DNA of 64,000 nucleotides. It comes from Prosapia bicincta (Eukaryota; Arthropoda; Insecta; Hemiptera; Cercopidae). The translations under genes and the position numbers were made by a program. The notes under the pieces were generated by a model that was not told the origin of the DNA, searched no databases, and worked only from the letters and a program-made list of their open reading frames with translations. The stretch is from contig JBAIZL010000005.1 of assembly GCA_036971475.1 (NCBI GenBank), positions 168,077,886 through 168,141,885 on the forward strand, written 5' to 3'. Below are positions 32,701-45,462 of the stretch, piece after piece (the first letter of the stretch is position 1; every line of letters begins with the position of its first letter).

Positions 32701-35062
32701 ATACAATTATCTGACTCGGGCCCCCTTCTTTGTTTCTTGTGTACTCAACATTAGAACTTGGTTTTTATTCACTAATTAGTCATTGTTAAATATTACAGTG
32801 AACCTGAACTTCTAGTGAATGTGATTTCTAAGGACCTGTGTCCATGATTCATTGGTAAGACTTTACAGTAATTTAAATTGTGTTATTTTAACTTTATAAT
32901 TTTGTGCAGTTACTCACATTTAATTTCATATGCTCAAATTCTTATGAGGTGGTCCTCCAGTCAGAGACTATGCATTAATTTCATTTAATTTGTAATATTA
33001 TCTTAAATCTAAGGGCGGCCCCCAACATCAGGATTTCTAAATTATTCAGATTTGACATATGCACACTCATTATGCCTAAACCTATTTGGCTGTATTCTAA
33101 GGTAAGGGCTTGGAAAGTGTTCTAAAGAGTAAGGCTGAAAAAATCAACATCAATCTTCATTAATTCGCCTATTAAAAAACATTAAATCAGAAATTTTCAG
33201 TAAAAAAAATGTTGAATTTAGTTTGAAAAACCAAACAAACTCTTAAACAACTGAAGAGCAGAAAAAAAAAGTTCCTGAGACATAATTGATAGAAGATGAA
33301 GCCAAGGACACTTTCTGTTTATTGTATATTGTCTTTGTCTTTTAGAACCTTGAGGTTTAAATTTTTATGTATTAAAATTTATTATTTATAGATGAATATA
33401 AATTGCTGACAACATAGTATTTTGTAGACTATTCGACAAGCGTTTATATTACATCTATACAAAACTGTAATTATGTTGAATCAAATATGTGTGGGTTAAT
33501 ACTAACCAAGAAAGAGAAAAAGAAAGGAATTGGTAACAAGAACCCTGTACTAGGCAGAACGTAAGCTGAGACACAGGTGGCGCAGTGCATGCAACGCAAC
33601 ACAAAACAGAAAACTGTGCCGCTATATTTCAATATTTGTGTCTGGCACACGCGGGGGCCAGTATGTCACCGTTTGTAGCACGGACACAGATTTGATCGCA
33701 CACGCCACGCAACTAGAGATCCAAGATGTCGTTAACGACACTTAAGATCACTTAAGTTAACGACAAATCGAATTATATAAAAAAAAAGGTTGAGTTATAT
33801 AAACAGAAGTATTATTTTGACTAATTTTTAATATTATTAAGGAAATCAATATTAAAATCAGCATTATAAATTTAGACAACTACTATAAAATTCACCAAAC
33901 AAAAATTCATCGAAATTGCTATAAGAATTAAGATTCACGGAAGAATTACAAAATTCAAGAGTAATTAGGTTAGTTAAATGGACAAAAATATTAGCCTACA
34001 TAAAAAAGAATCATAGAATATGGATAACCTACTCTCCTACTCCCTCCGACCTTTACTCATACTCCCTCCAACCTATAAAAAAAAACTTTTCCGTTATGGC
34101 TGCACTAGGAATAGCATCGATAGTCAATGTTTTCTGATGATAACAATGCCTTTACCATCGATGGTAAATGATTGATGTTTTTTGTGCATCAGAGGTTGTT
34201 AATTACACATGCTTTTTCTGTATGGATTAAATGTATCTGAAGAACTTTTGGGAACCCAGTTCATTTAGTAGATCTGTTTGTTTATGCTCAAGTGTATTTA
34301 TCCAGGTCATATTTTTATTAAAGATAATGACATAGGCCTATATTATTTTATCATGAGTCCTAATTAAATCATTAAACAAATTATTTTTTTTCACAGTTTT
34401 ACTATTATTTTATTTTCACCTACATTAGAAATGGAAAATATGAATCTGTTCTACGAATTTATTTTCATAGTTTAGGCTATCGCTTTTTTGCAAAAATAAA
34501 TTATAATTTTTAGGCAAATTTAAAATAAACGACCATAAGTATAGTTATTTCTAAAATACTAAATAGGCCTATCGTTGAAAGAATCATTAATGTTTTAAAA
34601 AAATTCCATGTTTGAGTTGAATGTTTTTGACCCGATGGGTAGTGGATCGATAGTGACGATGTTTTACTTACGATGCTAATCTTCTGGTAACCTTGGTTAA
34701 GATGCAACAAAATCTACATAATTCGTAATGCATTCGCTTATATGATATAGCCTATGTGCCGCTGTTTCAAAATATATAAAATCGTCTACAAATAAAAATA
34801 AAAGTGCGATGGTTGAATTTTTTCCAACAGAAATTATTGCTAGAAAAATATAACCATTTATTCTATATTCTAACTTATGCCCGATCATTAAGAGTTGGGA
34901 AATTCCAAAGGCATAGTATATCCATTTCTTACCTTTCACAGGATAATTGTTATTCATATATTTTAATTTTAAAATGGCGTCATATTCATACCGATTAACT
35001 TTGAAATTTCAAAATAAATATAAACTGACTCTTTACAAAGAGAACAATTGTATAATCCTATA
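32701..35062. other. intergenic region upstream of PPP4R4, promoter not resolved
   Basis: AT-rich apart from a GC/CpG-richer stretch at about 33560-33740 (GTGCCGC, CACACGCGGGGG, CACACGCCACGC). The PPP4R4 promoter and any 5' non-coding exon should lie here, but I see no decisive TATA or initiator. Confidence 0.35.
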
Positions 35063-35089
35063 ATGTACAATGCTATAATGCTTTTTTAA
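35063..35089 (+). promoter_or_regulatory. upstream mini-ORF directly before the PPP4R4 start
   Basis: ATG TAC AAT GCT ATA ATG CTT TTT TAA: an eight-codon ORF with its stop one base before the PPP4R4 ATG at 35091. If the mRNA leader includes it, it could lower initiation at the main start. The leader extent is unknown. Confidence 0.35.
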
Positions 35090-35090
35090 A

Positions 35091-35198
35091 ATGTTGAAAA
35101 GTAGACAATCATCTACTGGAAGTACAGGGAAACCTAACGAAGATAAAGATGAATTTGCGGCTCTTAATTTGGACAGGCTTAAAAAAAGCGAATTAAAG
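35091..35198 (+). CDS. PPP4R4: PPP4R4 (protein phosphatase 4 regulatory subunit 4), exon 1 of 9 seen
   Basis: First coding exon of the gene that runs to at least 60593. The product is a HEAT-repeat scaffold that binds the catalytic subunit of Ser/Thr phosphatase PP4 in the cytosol. The exon encodes 36 residues, MLKSRQSSTGSTGKPNEDKD... ending LKKSELK, at phase 0; the donor is AAG|gtaaat. It joins in frame to TQEQVRR at 42118, giving KTQEQVRR, which parallels the K-T-P-E-E-I-E-R found at this place in the vertebrate protein. The ATG is chosen because an in-frame start just upstream runs into a stop. The N-terminal tail is Ser/Lys-rich and poorly conserved in the family. The nine exons here give 357 residues, roughly the first 40 percent of a protein near 870 residues in vertebrates. 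Confidence 0.75.
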
Positions 35199-37172
35199 GT
35201 AAATAAGTTTTTAAAACATTTTTTAAATATCGTATTTTAAATTAAATCTGTAACACAATGTAAGTTTAAAAAACATAACCTACAGATTTGAAATATATCT
35301 AAAACCATAGTTTAGTTACCTATAAATAGGTATCTATACACATAGGATGTTTAATGTAGTAATAGAGTGCGAAAGATTACAAGTTAGTAAAACACTCTGG
35401 AGAGTAAATGTAATACATTATCTTACTATAATTTTACGACTTAGCTAATTAAAAGTATTGTTACTTTTTTTTCAAAATATGTTACAAACTAGCACTATAG
35501 AATTTTATAGGTTAAGAAACAAGATATTGAAATGCTTTTTTGGGTTATCATTTACTTATTGAATTAAATACTTAGTAAATAATGTAGGCTACTTCATTAG
35601 TAAATTAAGCCTATAAGTAATAAGCTGCATAATCTTTGAGTTACTACCGATTACGTGGCATATGTTGAACTGCTTGGTATTGTTATCCTGTCATACATAA
35701 CATACTATTCAATTATTTTAAAGTGAAAACGTTCATGATAAGTTCGTAGATTAAACTAGATAGGCCTATGCATAACACAATAAAAGGTAAATAATAGTAA
35801 AAAACCTCTAACCACAATTATTTTATGTTTACCTAATTACCATTTTACTGTTACCAAATAACCATTCCACCAGTAACCAACCAGACTAAGAATCTTGGTT
35901 GTTACGCCTCTGAGGATGGTTACTTGATAATTGAAATGCATAATCTATTAGGAAAATATAAAATATGTGTTTAGCTGTTTTTTATTATTATTTAACAACA
36001 GTTTATTTCAAATAAATAGTGAATAATAAAAAGGTTTGATCCTACATTTTTAAATAACATTTGGCTGTAGTTCATGATCTAGGAAATTTGAAAAAAACAT
36101 ATTTTTGTGAATTTAAAAATAGGTATGTTTATATTGGGAAAAAATTATTAAATTTTTTTTTTTTAATTTCAAGGAACTCTATATAACCGTTCTTATGCTT
36201 AGGCTTAATGAGAGGTTTTCAGACCTATAGAAAAAAGTAGTCCGTACTTGAGACAGTTGCTTAAACTGTCGTCAAATCTAGCACCTTTCCAAATTTCCCA
36301 CGATAATGTTATGAAATTATGACAGTTTTTCATTAAACAATCCATTCTCTATAATGGGTTCGAGAAAAATTTCAAATCGATGTACAGTATTTATAAACCC
36401 CTAAATGTTGCTCGCATTACTAGTTTGTCAGTTGAAGGCGTGAAGTGGGGTGACAGGGATTCCTAAAGTTGAACATTGTGCTTGATGATTGCTTACCAAA
36501 TATTTTTACAAGGAAGATCTATACCCTGAAGACAAATTAAATCTACTTTTTGCCTTTTCAGATATTTAAATTTATAATAAAATATTACACCTGCACCTAA
36601 ACCTATTTAGGGCAGCCTACGAGTATTTAGCATAAGCCGATATTACACTGCTAAAGCAGAATAATGTTCCTAAGAAATTTATATAAGGATTCTTCGAATT
36701 CATTCTGAGTTCCTCTCCGATATGTTAGACCTTGTTGTTGAGGCCTACTCCTCGCTCTTGACGCAATACTCGACCATACTCTTTCATGTCTTCCTATTAT
36801 CCATGCAAAGATTTTATGACTTTATAGCACGGGCATCCCAATACTCCACACGCGCATGTTAGATGTAGGTGTCGGCGAGATACACGTTGGAGTTTTTTTA
36901 TGGGTATTGTACAAATATATTAATTTAACAGCTGTAAGTTTACTACCAACTATCTTGGAATTTTAATATTTAAATTTCCTTGTGAGAACTTGAAATTAAT
37001 ATAAAATTTGTTATAAACTAGCCGATTTAGACATTTTCAAGTCTGTAAAAATTAATTAATTCTATTGGGGGGAGGTTAACTGCCAAACACCCCACACTTT
37101 GGCCCTGATTTCACCTTTTTAATTATTTTAATGTACATTATTACACTGTTTATTTAAATACTGTATATTTTA
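35199..37172. other. PPP4R4 intron 1, first part, with one hairpin motif
   Basis: AT-rich. At 35910-35936 CTGAGGA, one base, a G-U-rich stem (GGTTA/TAATT) and GAAATG form the hairpin motif also found at Penelope-like ends. The surrounding GCCTCTGAGGATGGTTACTT closely resembles 53751-53770. Nothing else was recognised. Confidence 0.45.
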
Positions 37173-37449
37173 ACACTAAACACTTTTAAATGTTTTAAAC
37201 TTGCCTATAGTAGCACTTACTTTGCTTGTTGATGACGGCCGTTTCGGGAGATGTGTCTCTTTGTCAACTCGGAGCGTAACTCTAAGGTTAAGTTACCTAA
37301 CTATTGAGTTACGGTCCGAGTTGACAAAGGGACACATCTCCCGAAACGGCCGTCCTCAACAAGCAAAGTAAGTGCTACTATAGGCAAGATTAAAACATTT
37401 AAAAGTGTTTATTGATTACTAGTAGCTCACGCGAAGATGGAATCAACAG
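37173..37449. repeat. foldback MITE copy 3 (best preserved)
   Basis: Long arms: left AACACTTTTAAATGTTTTAAAC...GACGGCCGTTTCGGGAGATG...GTCAACTCGGAGCGTAACTC, right its near-perfect reverse complement ending GTTTAAAACATTTAAAAGTG-like sequence, plus ACTAGTAGCTCACGCGAAG on the right. There is no coding capacity. It lies in PPP4R4 intron 1. Confidence 0.9.
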
Positions 37450-39349
37450 ATTTTAACACTATTTTGCCAACTATCTGTTTCAAAAGCATTCCTAGAGCTG
37501 TCACCTTTTAGTACTACATTACGTACACAGATGTTCTGATACAATAAAGAGGATATCATTTACAAGCATTTTTATTAGGACATAATTTCACTTTAGCTCA
37601 AGGCAGTAACAATACGCCATTGAAAATGCCTTATAACGCAAAATCTGTAGGTGATAGCAATACATTTACTACAGACAAAACGTTCAGAAATGATTAGGGA
37701 AAAATATGTTATCAATGTAATTTCTGTGGCATCAAAATTGTTCCCACACATATTGTTAAATACAAAGGATTGTATGTCTCCAGATAGAGAAGCATCGTGC
37801 AATTTATACCGATCACTTTATTAAGTGGTGAAACATCACTACTTTTCATGATATTCCGTAAGAAATTGACAAATCCTAAATAAATTTGTTACACATGAAA
37901 ATGGAATTATACAATCTCAGCTTATCAGTAGTATGGGTTTCGATGCATTTACCAAATTGTAGAGTAACATTTTTTATCTATACTTGTCAGTGTCATGTGC
38001 GACTAAAGAAACCGTTTGCCAGATGGTGACGGATCGCCCTGCCAGATATAGCGTTAATAAAACTGCTTTGTAACCAATTTCCAACATATATTTGATTAAA
38101 CGGGCTGATGTTCTGGTATACCGAAATTTCAGGTATGTTTGTTCCTTTATAATACATTTAGATGACAAAAATTGTAAGAACGTTTTAATTATTTTATTTA
38201 ATTAAAAATAATGTTAATCTACCAATGTAAGTTAGTCTTTGGTCTAACTAAGCTTACATACAAACTTCGATTCCAATCAGATATGAAATTTATGATTTTA
38301 AGTTTATAAGATGTAATAGGAAACTGTTTTTATTTCAAATAAATGTAACCTTAATATTTCCCTTAACTTTACCAGCAACAAAAAGGTTAGAAAATAATTC
38401 AATTTATACTTTATTACTAATAACATTGTGAATGAAATAAGATGGCATGAATATATTTGGCTACTTCCAGATATGAAATTTCTGCAGGTCATTAAACTTT
38501 ATTCAGTAAGCTAATCATTTTGTTGTGGTTTCTGGTAATCAACCAAACGAGGTTATTAACACAATAAAATCAAGAGGAGCGCAATAGTTATAGATAAGCC
38601 TGTGCGGCGAAACGGATGTGAGCCTCAGCAAGTGTAAACTAGTATTTTTCTTTGAATAATTCAGTGAAAAGGCAAGCTGTCATCAATAGACCGCTATAAA
38701 AATTATATATTTTTGTTTTTTAAAAATGAAAAAACCAATTCGTGAGACAAAATTGTCGCAAGAAAGATGGGAAGTAGCTATGTGTAAACAGTGAATTTTC
38801 TGCTTTTAGCGTATCCGATTCAGTGCTTGAATTATCTCGCTTCCGGTCCCACCATCGACCAAACCCTTTGTTAGGTTTGCGCATCAGTAGTACGTTCGGT
38901 TCCTTCCGTCTTTTTGCAGAAGTCGACATTGGTCTCGTCCTTAGGCTTCTGTCTTATACCTGATACCACGATTGCTTTTGTATTGTTAATAGGTAAGCCC
39001 AACTGTGCGTTATGCTGTTTTAATTTCTTAATAGATATTTTAGATAGTGATTATAAGTGATAAGTGTTAGTAATCGGTAACTGTTATTAAAATACATATA
39101 TAATAAGACAATACGGTTTAGCAAAGATCGATGTAAACAATTTTAGCGGTAGTCAATACCCAACGCTAATACAGTCTCTAACTTACAAGCTTTACTATTT
39201 CTAACCATGAATATCATAACTGGGTGTGTGAAAGTAAAAGTTTATCGAAGATTTTTGTTAGCCTTGTCTTTTGTTTTTAATCATCGAATAAAAATGTTTT
39301 ACTTGTAAATGGTTTTTCTAATTTAAGTGGACTTACCAAGTCAGCTGAA
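37450..39349. other. PPP4R4 intron 1, no gene recognised
   Basis: AT-rich, with a GC-richer patch at 38795-38945. That patch has a minus-strand open frame beginning MSTSAKRRKEPNVLL; I do not recognise it. It may belong to the transposon whose pseudogene follows. Confidence 0.35.
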
Positions 39350-40930
39350 AGTCATGAACAATCAGTAAGTCATCTTTAATCTGTATTAGATCTGTATAAT
39401 TTTGGGACGCAAAGAGTTGATGAAGGCTTAAATAAAACTTTAAATATTAATAATACTTAACAAAATCAGAAGTTGAAAAGGAATCGTGATATTTTAAAGC
39501 GCTTAATTGATATTACGATTTCTTAGCTAAACAAGAACTTCAGTTTTGTGTATATGATGGAAAAAAATAGAGAAAGTTATATTGAAACGTTAAATTTGTA
39601 AAGAATATGAGATCCCATATAAAAAGGTATTTTGAATCGGCTATTGTATTTAAAGGTGATGTACAAAATGAACTTATTGATATGATGAGAGATAGGCCCT
39701 AATATGAGTGAAACAGTTGTTAAAGAAACTAAACAATCTGATTTTGCTGCTGTTTTGCTTGAAATACCATCTGACATAAGAAGCAGGAAACAGTTGTCCA
39801 GGTATGTAGCCTATATAAAGGAGTTGTGCCAAAAAATGTACATTTTCTGACGTAAGTACGGTTTATTTCATCATGTAAAGAATATTTTAAAATCATATGA
39901 ATTAGGCAAAAAAATTGCTGCTCAAACTTACGATGAAGGAGCAGTGAAAGCAGATCAAAAGTGCCAGAGCAGTACCCAATGAGTGTGTTTACTCGCTGTA
40001 CACACGTTTTAAACTTAGTCTTGAGTCAAAGAATGAATAAGATCTCCGAATCCAATTTAAAAATTTTTTTAAAAATATTTATACGCAATTTCAACATTCA
40101 ATTTCCATTCTAGCAAGTGGACATTCGTTGTTCAAGTGTACCTAGAAAGTTGACCCCATACTTTACACCTTCTAGATAGTGTTTCACTTCCCAATTTGTT
40201 AATACAATAGAAACTTATCGCAAAGATACAGTAGAATTCCTTTTCCATATTTATGAAAATATTGAAGATCAGTGAAAAGTAGCTGACGTATGTACTGCAT
40301 ACAGCTTAATGCAGTTTTTACAAAATGTTCAAATTGTATTCTTATGAACACTTTTTCACCCTTATTTCCCCAAACTGATGTTATTTTCAGAATACAGGAC
40401 AGTGGCCACATTGGTGTTTTAACTTGTTTGAATGCCATTCTAGAATTTAAAAAAACACTTGAAAACTAACCGAAAAGGTTTTGTTAACTGTGTTAGTTGG
40501 AATGAAAATTTGGCTATCAAATATCTTTAAAAAAAACTGACGATAAACACTGTACGCACTGTGATAAAACAGGTTTTAAGCCAGTTTGGGGAAACAGTTT
40601 TTATGGTGGATTCCCCATCTTTTTCTTAAAAACGGGAACAAAACGAAATTGACAAAATATTGACCACTGAAAAGAGACTTAGAATACTATATTACGAAAT
40701 CATAGACAATCTTTTAGGCCACTTGAAAACACGCTCCTCGACATTAGAAAATTTTAAGTTTTTTAATCTAGAACTACACGTACAAGAGAGACACACAAAG
40801 AAAAGAACAGCTTAATATGGCTTTAGCACGATTGAAAAGTAGCTCTTGGAAATAATTAAAGCTGAAGAAGACTTTTATCTTTATGATACTGTGATCCAAA
40901 AGCTCCCTTTGAAAACTCGAAGAATCAAAT
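39350..40930 (+). pseudogene. hAT-like transposase of the DUF4371/ZMYM type, degraded
   Basis: Segments in mixed plus-strand frames match, in order, the DUF4371-containing hAT-like proteins: LAKQELQF near 39525, HIKRYFESAIVFKGDVQNEL then IDMMRDRP near 39615-39700, KQSDFAAVLLEIPSDIRSRK with QLSRYVAY near 39727-39810, ILKSYELGKKIAAQTYDEGA near 39880-39945, and EKRLRILYYEIIDNLL with LENFKFFNL near 40660-40770. Many stops. No terminal inverted repeats were found, so the element edges are unknown. Confidence 0.75.
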
Positions 40931-41370
40931 AACGTTGTACAAATAACGTATGTAAATAATGTTAATTTCGTTTAATAATTTGTTTTGAAATCTAATTTAA
41001 AACTAAAATATCTACTATAATGAAATATTGTTTAGAATATAAATTGCAGTCTGTAAAATATAGAAGAGCCCTGTGCGCTCAGGCTGCCCAACGATCGTTA
41101 ATTCTAGTGTCAACTGTCCTCTTACTGCTTATCCTGGCTTATTTATTCGCAAAATTATCAATAAAACTAGTTTCATTGAAATGAGAAATTAAAAAAACAA
41201 AATGGTACCAAACACAAAACCATTGTATTAGAAGTCAATCGTATAGGGTTTTATATAGAGTTAATATATTATTATATTATTTATCAAAATGCAGTTCAAT
41301 TGATTTCCTAATAAAAGTGTTTCGTGTTTAGTGTCGTTATTCTTTTTTTGTTTGTATTTCTTATGTATCA

Positions 41371-41466
41371 GACTGGAGTTACGGTCTAAGTTGATAATGG
41401 GACACATCACCTGAAACGGACGTTTTCAACATTTATAAAAGTAAGGACTACTATAGGAAAGTGGGA
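41371..41466. repeat. foldback MITE copy 4 (right half only)
   Basis: GAGTTACGGTCTAAGTTGAT ... GGGACACATCACCTGAAACG ... GTAAGGACTACTATAGGAAA corresponds to the right arm of the copy at 37 kb; the left arm is missing. Confidence 0.75.
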
Positions 41467-41546
41467 CATTTCTACAAGTAATTTTTTCTTTTATTAAAAA
41501 AAATACATTTTCTTGAAATCTTTTTGAAATAAATAAAATAACATTT

Positions 41547-41719
41547 GTTGATTCCATCTTCACGTGAGCTACTAGTTATCACTAAACACTTTTAAATGTT
41601 TTAAACTTGCCTTTAATAGCACTTACTTTGCTTGTTGAGGACGGCCGTTCCGGGAGATGTGTCCTCAACAAACAAAGTGCTACTATAGGCAGGTTTAAAA
41701 CATTTAAAAGTGTTTAGTG
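41547..41719. repeat. foldback MITE copy 5 (compact, both arms)
   Basis: Begins GTTGATTCCATCTTCACGTG...ACTAGTTATCACTAAACACTT, passes GAGGACGGCCGTTCCGGGAG and turns directly to CTCAACAAACAAAGTGCTAC ... AAACATTTAAAAGTGTTTAG. The middle of the element is deleted so the arms nearly touch. It gives the most complete outer left end of the family. Confidence 0.88.
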
Positions 41720-42117
41720 AAATAAAATATGTTTTCCTTTTGAAATACAGAAAAGGTAACTAGTCTGGTAGGTAAGTTCTTGCTTGATCAAGAAGTACAA
41801 GGACTTTTGACATGGTATTATAAGGGCCAGTTAGTAGACTGAGGCCACAGCACTGTTCCAAAACTTTACAAAATATACAAAAATGTAGTTTAATATTACT
41901 AAAAGTTTTGCTATCTTACGGCAGAATATTCGTTACATTTTTGTAGAGGTATTGCTGACCGACCGGCTCGCTATTTGCGTCAGAGAAGACTAGATGAATT
42001 AATTACGCTTCACTACTAAAAAAATTTTTTTACTTTACTGCTAAAATAAGAATAGATTTTTAGTAAGAATACATATTTATTAGGAGACCATTTCGAACAT
42101 TTTATTCAATTTTATAG

Positions 42118-42197
42118 ACACAAGAACAAGTTCGAAGACATAGCATTGATGTGTACCTAGAAAACCGAATCATAGACAGGGCTCTACATATATTATC
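42118..42197 (+). CDS. PPP4R4: PPP4R4 exon 2
   Basis: Acceptor TTTATAG|ACA, donor TATC|gtgagt. It enters at phase 0 and leaves with two bases. It encodes TQEQVRRHSIDVYLENRIID then RALHILS. With the next exon it reads R-A-L-H-I-L-S-A-G, matching R-A-V-Y-L-L-S-A-G of the vertebrate protein. It marks the beginning of the helical scaffold. Confidence 0.88.
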
Positions 42198-42433
42198 GTG
42201 AGTATAAAAATTTTGTGTTCTATAAATTATAATATATAGTCAAATCAAGAAATTGTGTGTTTTGTTCCACAAACTTTATTTGATATGCTAAGTTTAGTCT
42301 ACTTCACTTCCTAAAAATTACATTGTTTTTTACTGTATTAAACAATATTTTACTATAAAGTAAAAAATAATAAATTTTTAATAACTCTTTAACATATTAA
42401 CGAATAATACGAGTAATAACGAATATATAGGTC

Positions 42434-42436
<3 letters not shown>

Positions 42437-42489
<53 letters not shown>
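42437..42489. repeat. (TA)n microsatellite
   Basis: TA run in PPP4R4 intron 2. The 70 bp to its right, 42490-42561, separates it from a second TA run. Confidence 0.95.
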
Positions 42490-42493
<4 letters not shown>

Positions 42494-42514
42494 TATGGTG
42501 ATATGTTTTCTTGT

Positions 42515-42559
42515 AATATAGTTAATAAATTAAAAATATTTCAAATACAAGAATACTTG

Positions 42560-42565
<6 letters not shown>
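42515..42565 (-). repeat. short Penelope-tail-like segment between TA tracts
   Basis: GTTAATAAATTAAAAATATT and the following AAGAATACTTGTAAT match 13040-13090 with few changes; there the sequence runs into the hairpin motif. Here it runs into (TA)n instead. Confidence 0.5.

Positions 42566-42631
<66 letters not shown>
42562..42631. repeat. (TA)n microsatellite
   Basis: Second TA run of the pair, directly after the repeat segment shared with 13.0 kb. Confidence 0.95.
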
Positions 42632-42633
<2 letters not shown>

Positions 42634-42833
42634 CCCACGCTGAGGGAAATAAATTGGCTAATGTGGGGAATCAGACGGGTCAGAAAAGAATTGCTTTCTT
42701 GCTTTTTTGACAAATTTATATTTTTCATTAGTATCACTCTTGTAAATAACTAATTGATCTCTCGAAGCCAGAAATCTGCTAAGAACTAGAAAATGTATGC
42801 AGTAGGTGGTATACCTAGAATTATTATAATTTT

Positions 42834-43200
42834 ATCCCATCTTCAACTGGAACTACTAGTTTACACTAAAACACTTTAACATGTGTCATTGTTTTCACTT
42901 GCATATAGAAGCACTTACTTTGTTTGCTTAATGATAACGGCAGTTTCCATAGATGAATCTCATTGTCAACTCAGAGAATAGCTGACCTCTTGGTAAGGTT
43001 GGGGGCAGGTTAGAATAGGGATATAAATAATACCACTGTCCTAACCCACCTCTAGCCTTACTCAACATCTACCCTAACATGATCAAAATAAGTAGCCAGC
43101 CACGGTCTGAGTTGAGAATTGTATATTTCTAGCAAAATAGTCATCGTCACAAAACAAAGTAAGTGCTACTATAGACAAGTATGACCTTTAGTTGGTACTT
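42834..43200. repeat. foldback MITE copy 6 (expanded middle)
   Basis: Left: CCATCTTCAACTGGAACTAC, CACTTGCATATAGAAGCACT, CGGCAGTTTCCATAGATGAA. Right: AAAGTAAGTGCTACTATAGA. Between them a 150-bp middle is itself partly self-complementary (AGGTTGGGGGCAGGTTAGAA against CCTAACCCACCTCTAGCC). Diverged relative to copies 3 and 5. Confidence 0.75.
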
Positions 43201-45146
43201 TCTATGTTCACACAGAATATATGTTTTTGTCTTTATGCCCCCGTTATGTCTAAAATAATATGTAATATAAAAGCTATATAATATTCAAAGGTAGTGCCTA
43301 AATAAGGCAGAAATACAATTTTACTCCTCTTTAATTGGTTCAAATACTTTTGAGAAATATACTATTGTTCTAAAAGGAAAGGAATAATATTTCAACTAAT
43401 TGCAACCTCCTAATTATCTCTTCTCTCATGTAAATTTGGCAGATCAAGTTCCATGAATGACATGATATTTATGATTTAATAAAATATTACATCTAACTTG
43501 TAATACGCATCATGGAGATAAAATTACAAAGGCGTTACTTTATTAACCTTGACTCTTTTGACACCGTATCAGTGGCTGTGGCTAGTGACTTATAAAAATA
43601 ACATAACCTAGATATTTAAGTTCGATGATTTATACGAGTCTTTTATACGATGTTTATACAGATTGAAAATATCATTATGAAAAATAACTAGTAATTATTT
43701 CATAAGAGACATATGATTTTATGAAGGTGAGTAATGAACCTAAGTTTTAAGTTTATCGTAGTCAAGTTGACTTGTTACATTATTGATATTATCTTCAATT
43801 ATTGTTTATTAAAATAAATAAAATTAGGTTACAGTTTGGATTCTGTTGTTTCAATTTTTATGGCTAATTGTTTTACTTATATTAAAACTATTTTATTTTG
43901 ATATTTTACTCAGCACATTTAGAAATATTTAAGATAATAAATAATTGTCATGTTAGGTTATTGAGAACAAGCATAACATAAAAATGTTTACATTGTTTTT
44001 AAATTGAGCGTTGGCTTCAGGGAATACTTGTCAAATACTGTATTAACATTTTTATTTCGTTTCACATATGTTATTCTAAAGAACATTATAAACAAGAAAG
44101 ATGTGACTCCACATGTCAGGAACCATAAATAGTGGTTCAAATTTGAAAAATTCAAACATAACATGGATCCACAAACACATTAAACTGTATGCTGTGAATT
44201 TTTATTATAAAATGAAGTACAATTTTATTCTCCTTTAAGTTATTATATTTGTATTTTACATTGTACTGACAAAGTATCCAGTTGACAGGTTTAGTTATTA
44301 AAAGATCTGATAATTTTATGTTCATATGCAGCAACAGTTTATCATCATATGCAGCAATATTATATCCAACAATTATTTTCTTCTTATTTTTAACCAAAAC
44401 TATAACATAAGTTTTTGTTATTTGTAATTTAGTTATATGAATAAAAATTTCCATGTTAACAGTGTATAATCCACACAAAAAAACTACAATTACATCTACC
44501 CCTACAGAAGAAAAATGCCTTCTTCATGGATATTTTAATGTTTTCCCGAACTAATGTTAAAGTGATTAATTAAAAATCATATAATTAAAACCACAATACT
44601 TAATATAATTTAGAACCTTATGCACTTTAATTTAGAACCTTATGCACTTTTCAGTTTATATGGTAACCATCTTCAGGGTTTTTAACTGAATACTTTTTTA
44701 CCAACATAAACTTTAAGCTTTATACCATTATTTAAAAAATTCTAATTTTAAATATTTGAAGAATAGCCTATGACTTTTCATTCTAAAAGTGACCCTAAGT
44801 AAAGAAGATAATTCAGACCAATTGAATCGTCAGCATTTTTTCAACCTAGTTTTTAATTTAAAAATGTCCTAATAATTTGTTTACACAAATATTGAAATTT
44901 ATTATTTTTCAAATGACTTTTCTAATATGTAATGTAGAAAATTAGAATTATTTCTTGATTTTAATGTTTAAGAAAATAGCTAGTTTCATGTTTTCTACTA
45001 GTGTGATGAATTTCTTTATATTTGTTTAGTTTTCTTTACATTAGTAATTTATGTGCTATTATTATTCAGTTCTATTATTGTCATTGTCTTTTTTACTTGA
45101 GAAAAACAAGATATAAATACTAAATACTTATAGTATTCTACTTCAG
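43201..45146. other. PPP4R4 intron 2, second part
   Basis: AT-rich. At 44649-44676 the minus strand has CTGAAGA, one base, GGTT...AACT stem and GAAA, the recurring hairpin motif. Next to it a 21-bp segment (TTTAGAACCTTATGCACTTT) is tandemly duplicated at about 44611-44651. A minus-strand open frame of 108 codons at 44152-44478 shows no homology I recognise. Confidence 0.45.
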
Positions 45147-45252
45147 AGCAGGAGAAGAAATTCAAAAAATAAGTGTGGTTAAAGATTTGCCTTCACTCCT
45201 CGAGGAAGATCCAGCGGGATGTCTTCAGAGAGTTATTCCAAGAATACAGCAG
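45147..45252 (+). CDS. PPP4R4: PPP4R4 exon 3
   Basis: Acceptor CTACTTCAG|AGC, donor CAGCAG|gtaaag. It completes a Ser codon and leaves at phase 0. It encodes SAGEEIQKISVVKDLPSLL then EEDPAGCLQRVIPRIQQ. The pattern S-V-x-x-x-L-P-x-L-x-x-x-x-P-x-x-x-L-R/Q-R-V-L/I-P is the first HEAT-like helix pair of the family. Confidence 0.92.
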
Positions 45253-45311
45253 GTAAAGGATTAAAAATTGTTTATAGTTTTGTGGAATATAATTTAGTTT
45301 TAATATTATTT

Positions 45312-45462
45312 GGTTCCATCCTTAATTGAACTACTAGTTTTACATTAAAACACTTGGACATATATGTTATGTTACACTTGCCTATGGTTACACTTACTTT
45401 TTTTTTATTATTGAGGACAGCCATTTCAGGAGATGATCCTATTTCAGCTCAGAACAATATGG
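45312..45462. repeat. foldback MITE copy 7 (left half)
   Basis: GGTTCCATCCTTAATTGAAC, ACTAGTTTTACATTAAAACA, CACTTGCCTATGGTTACACT, GAGGACAGCCATTTCAGGAG: the left arm of the family. The right arm is absent, replaced by a short TATAGGGAACT repeat. Confidence 0.75.

Noticed and set aside
44152..44478. 108-codon minus-strand open frame in PPP4R4 intron 2
   Set aside because: Composition follows AT-rich background (Ile/Lys/Asn/Tyr), no recognisable motif, no splice or conservation support. Mentioned in the intron entry only.
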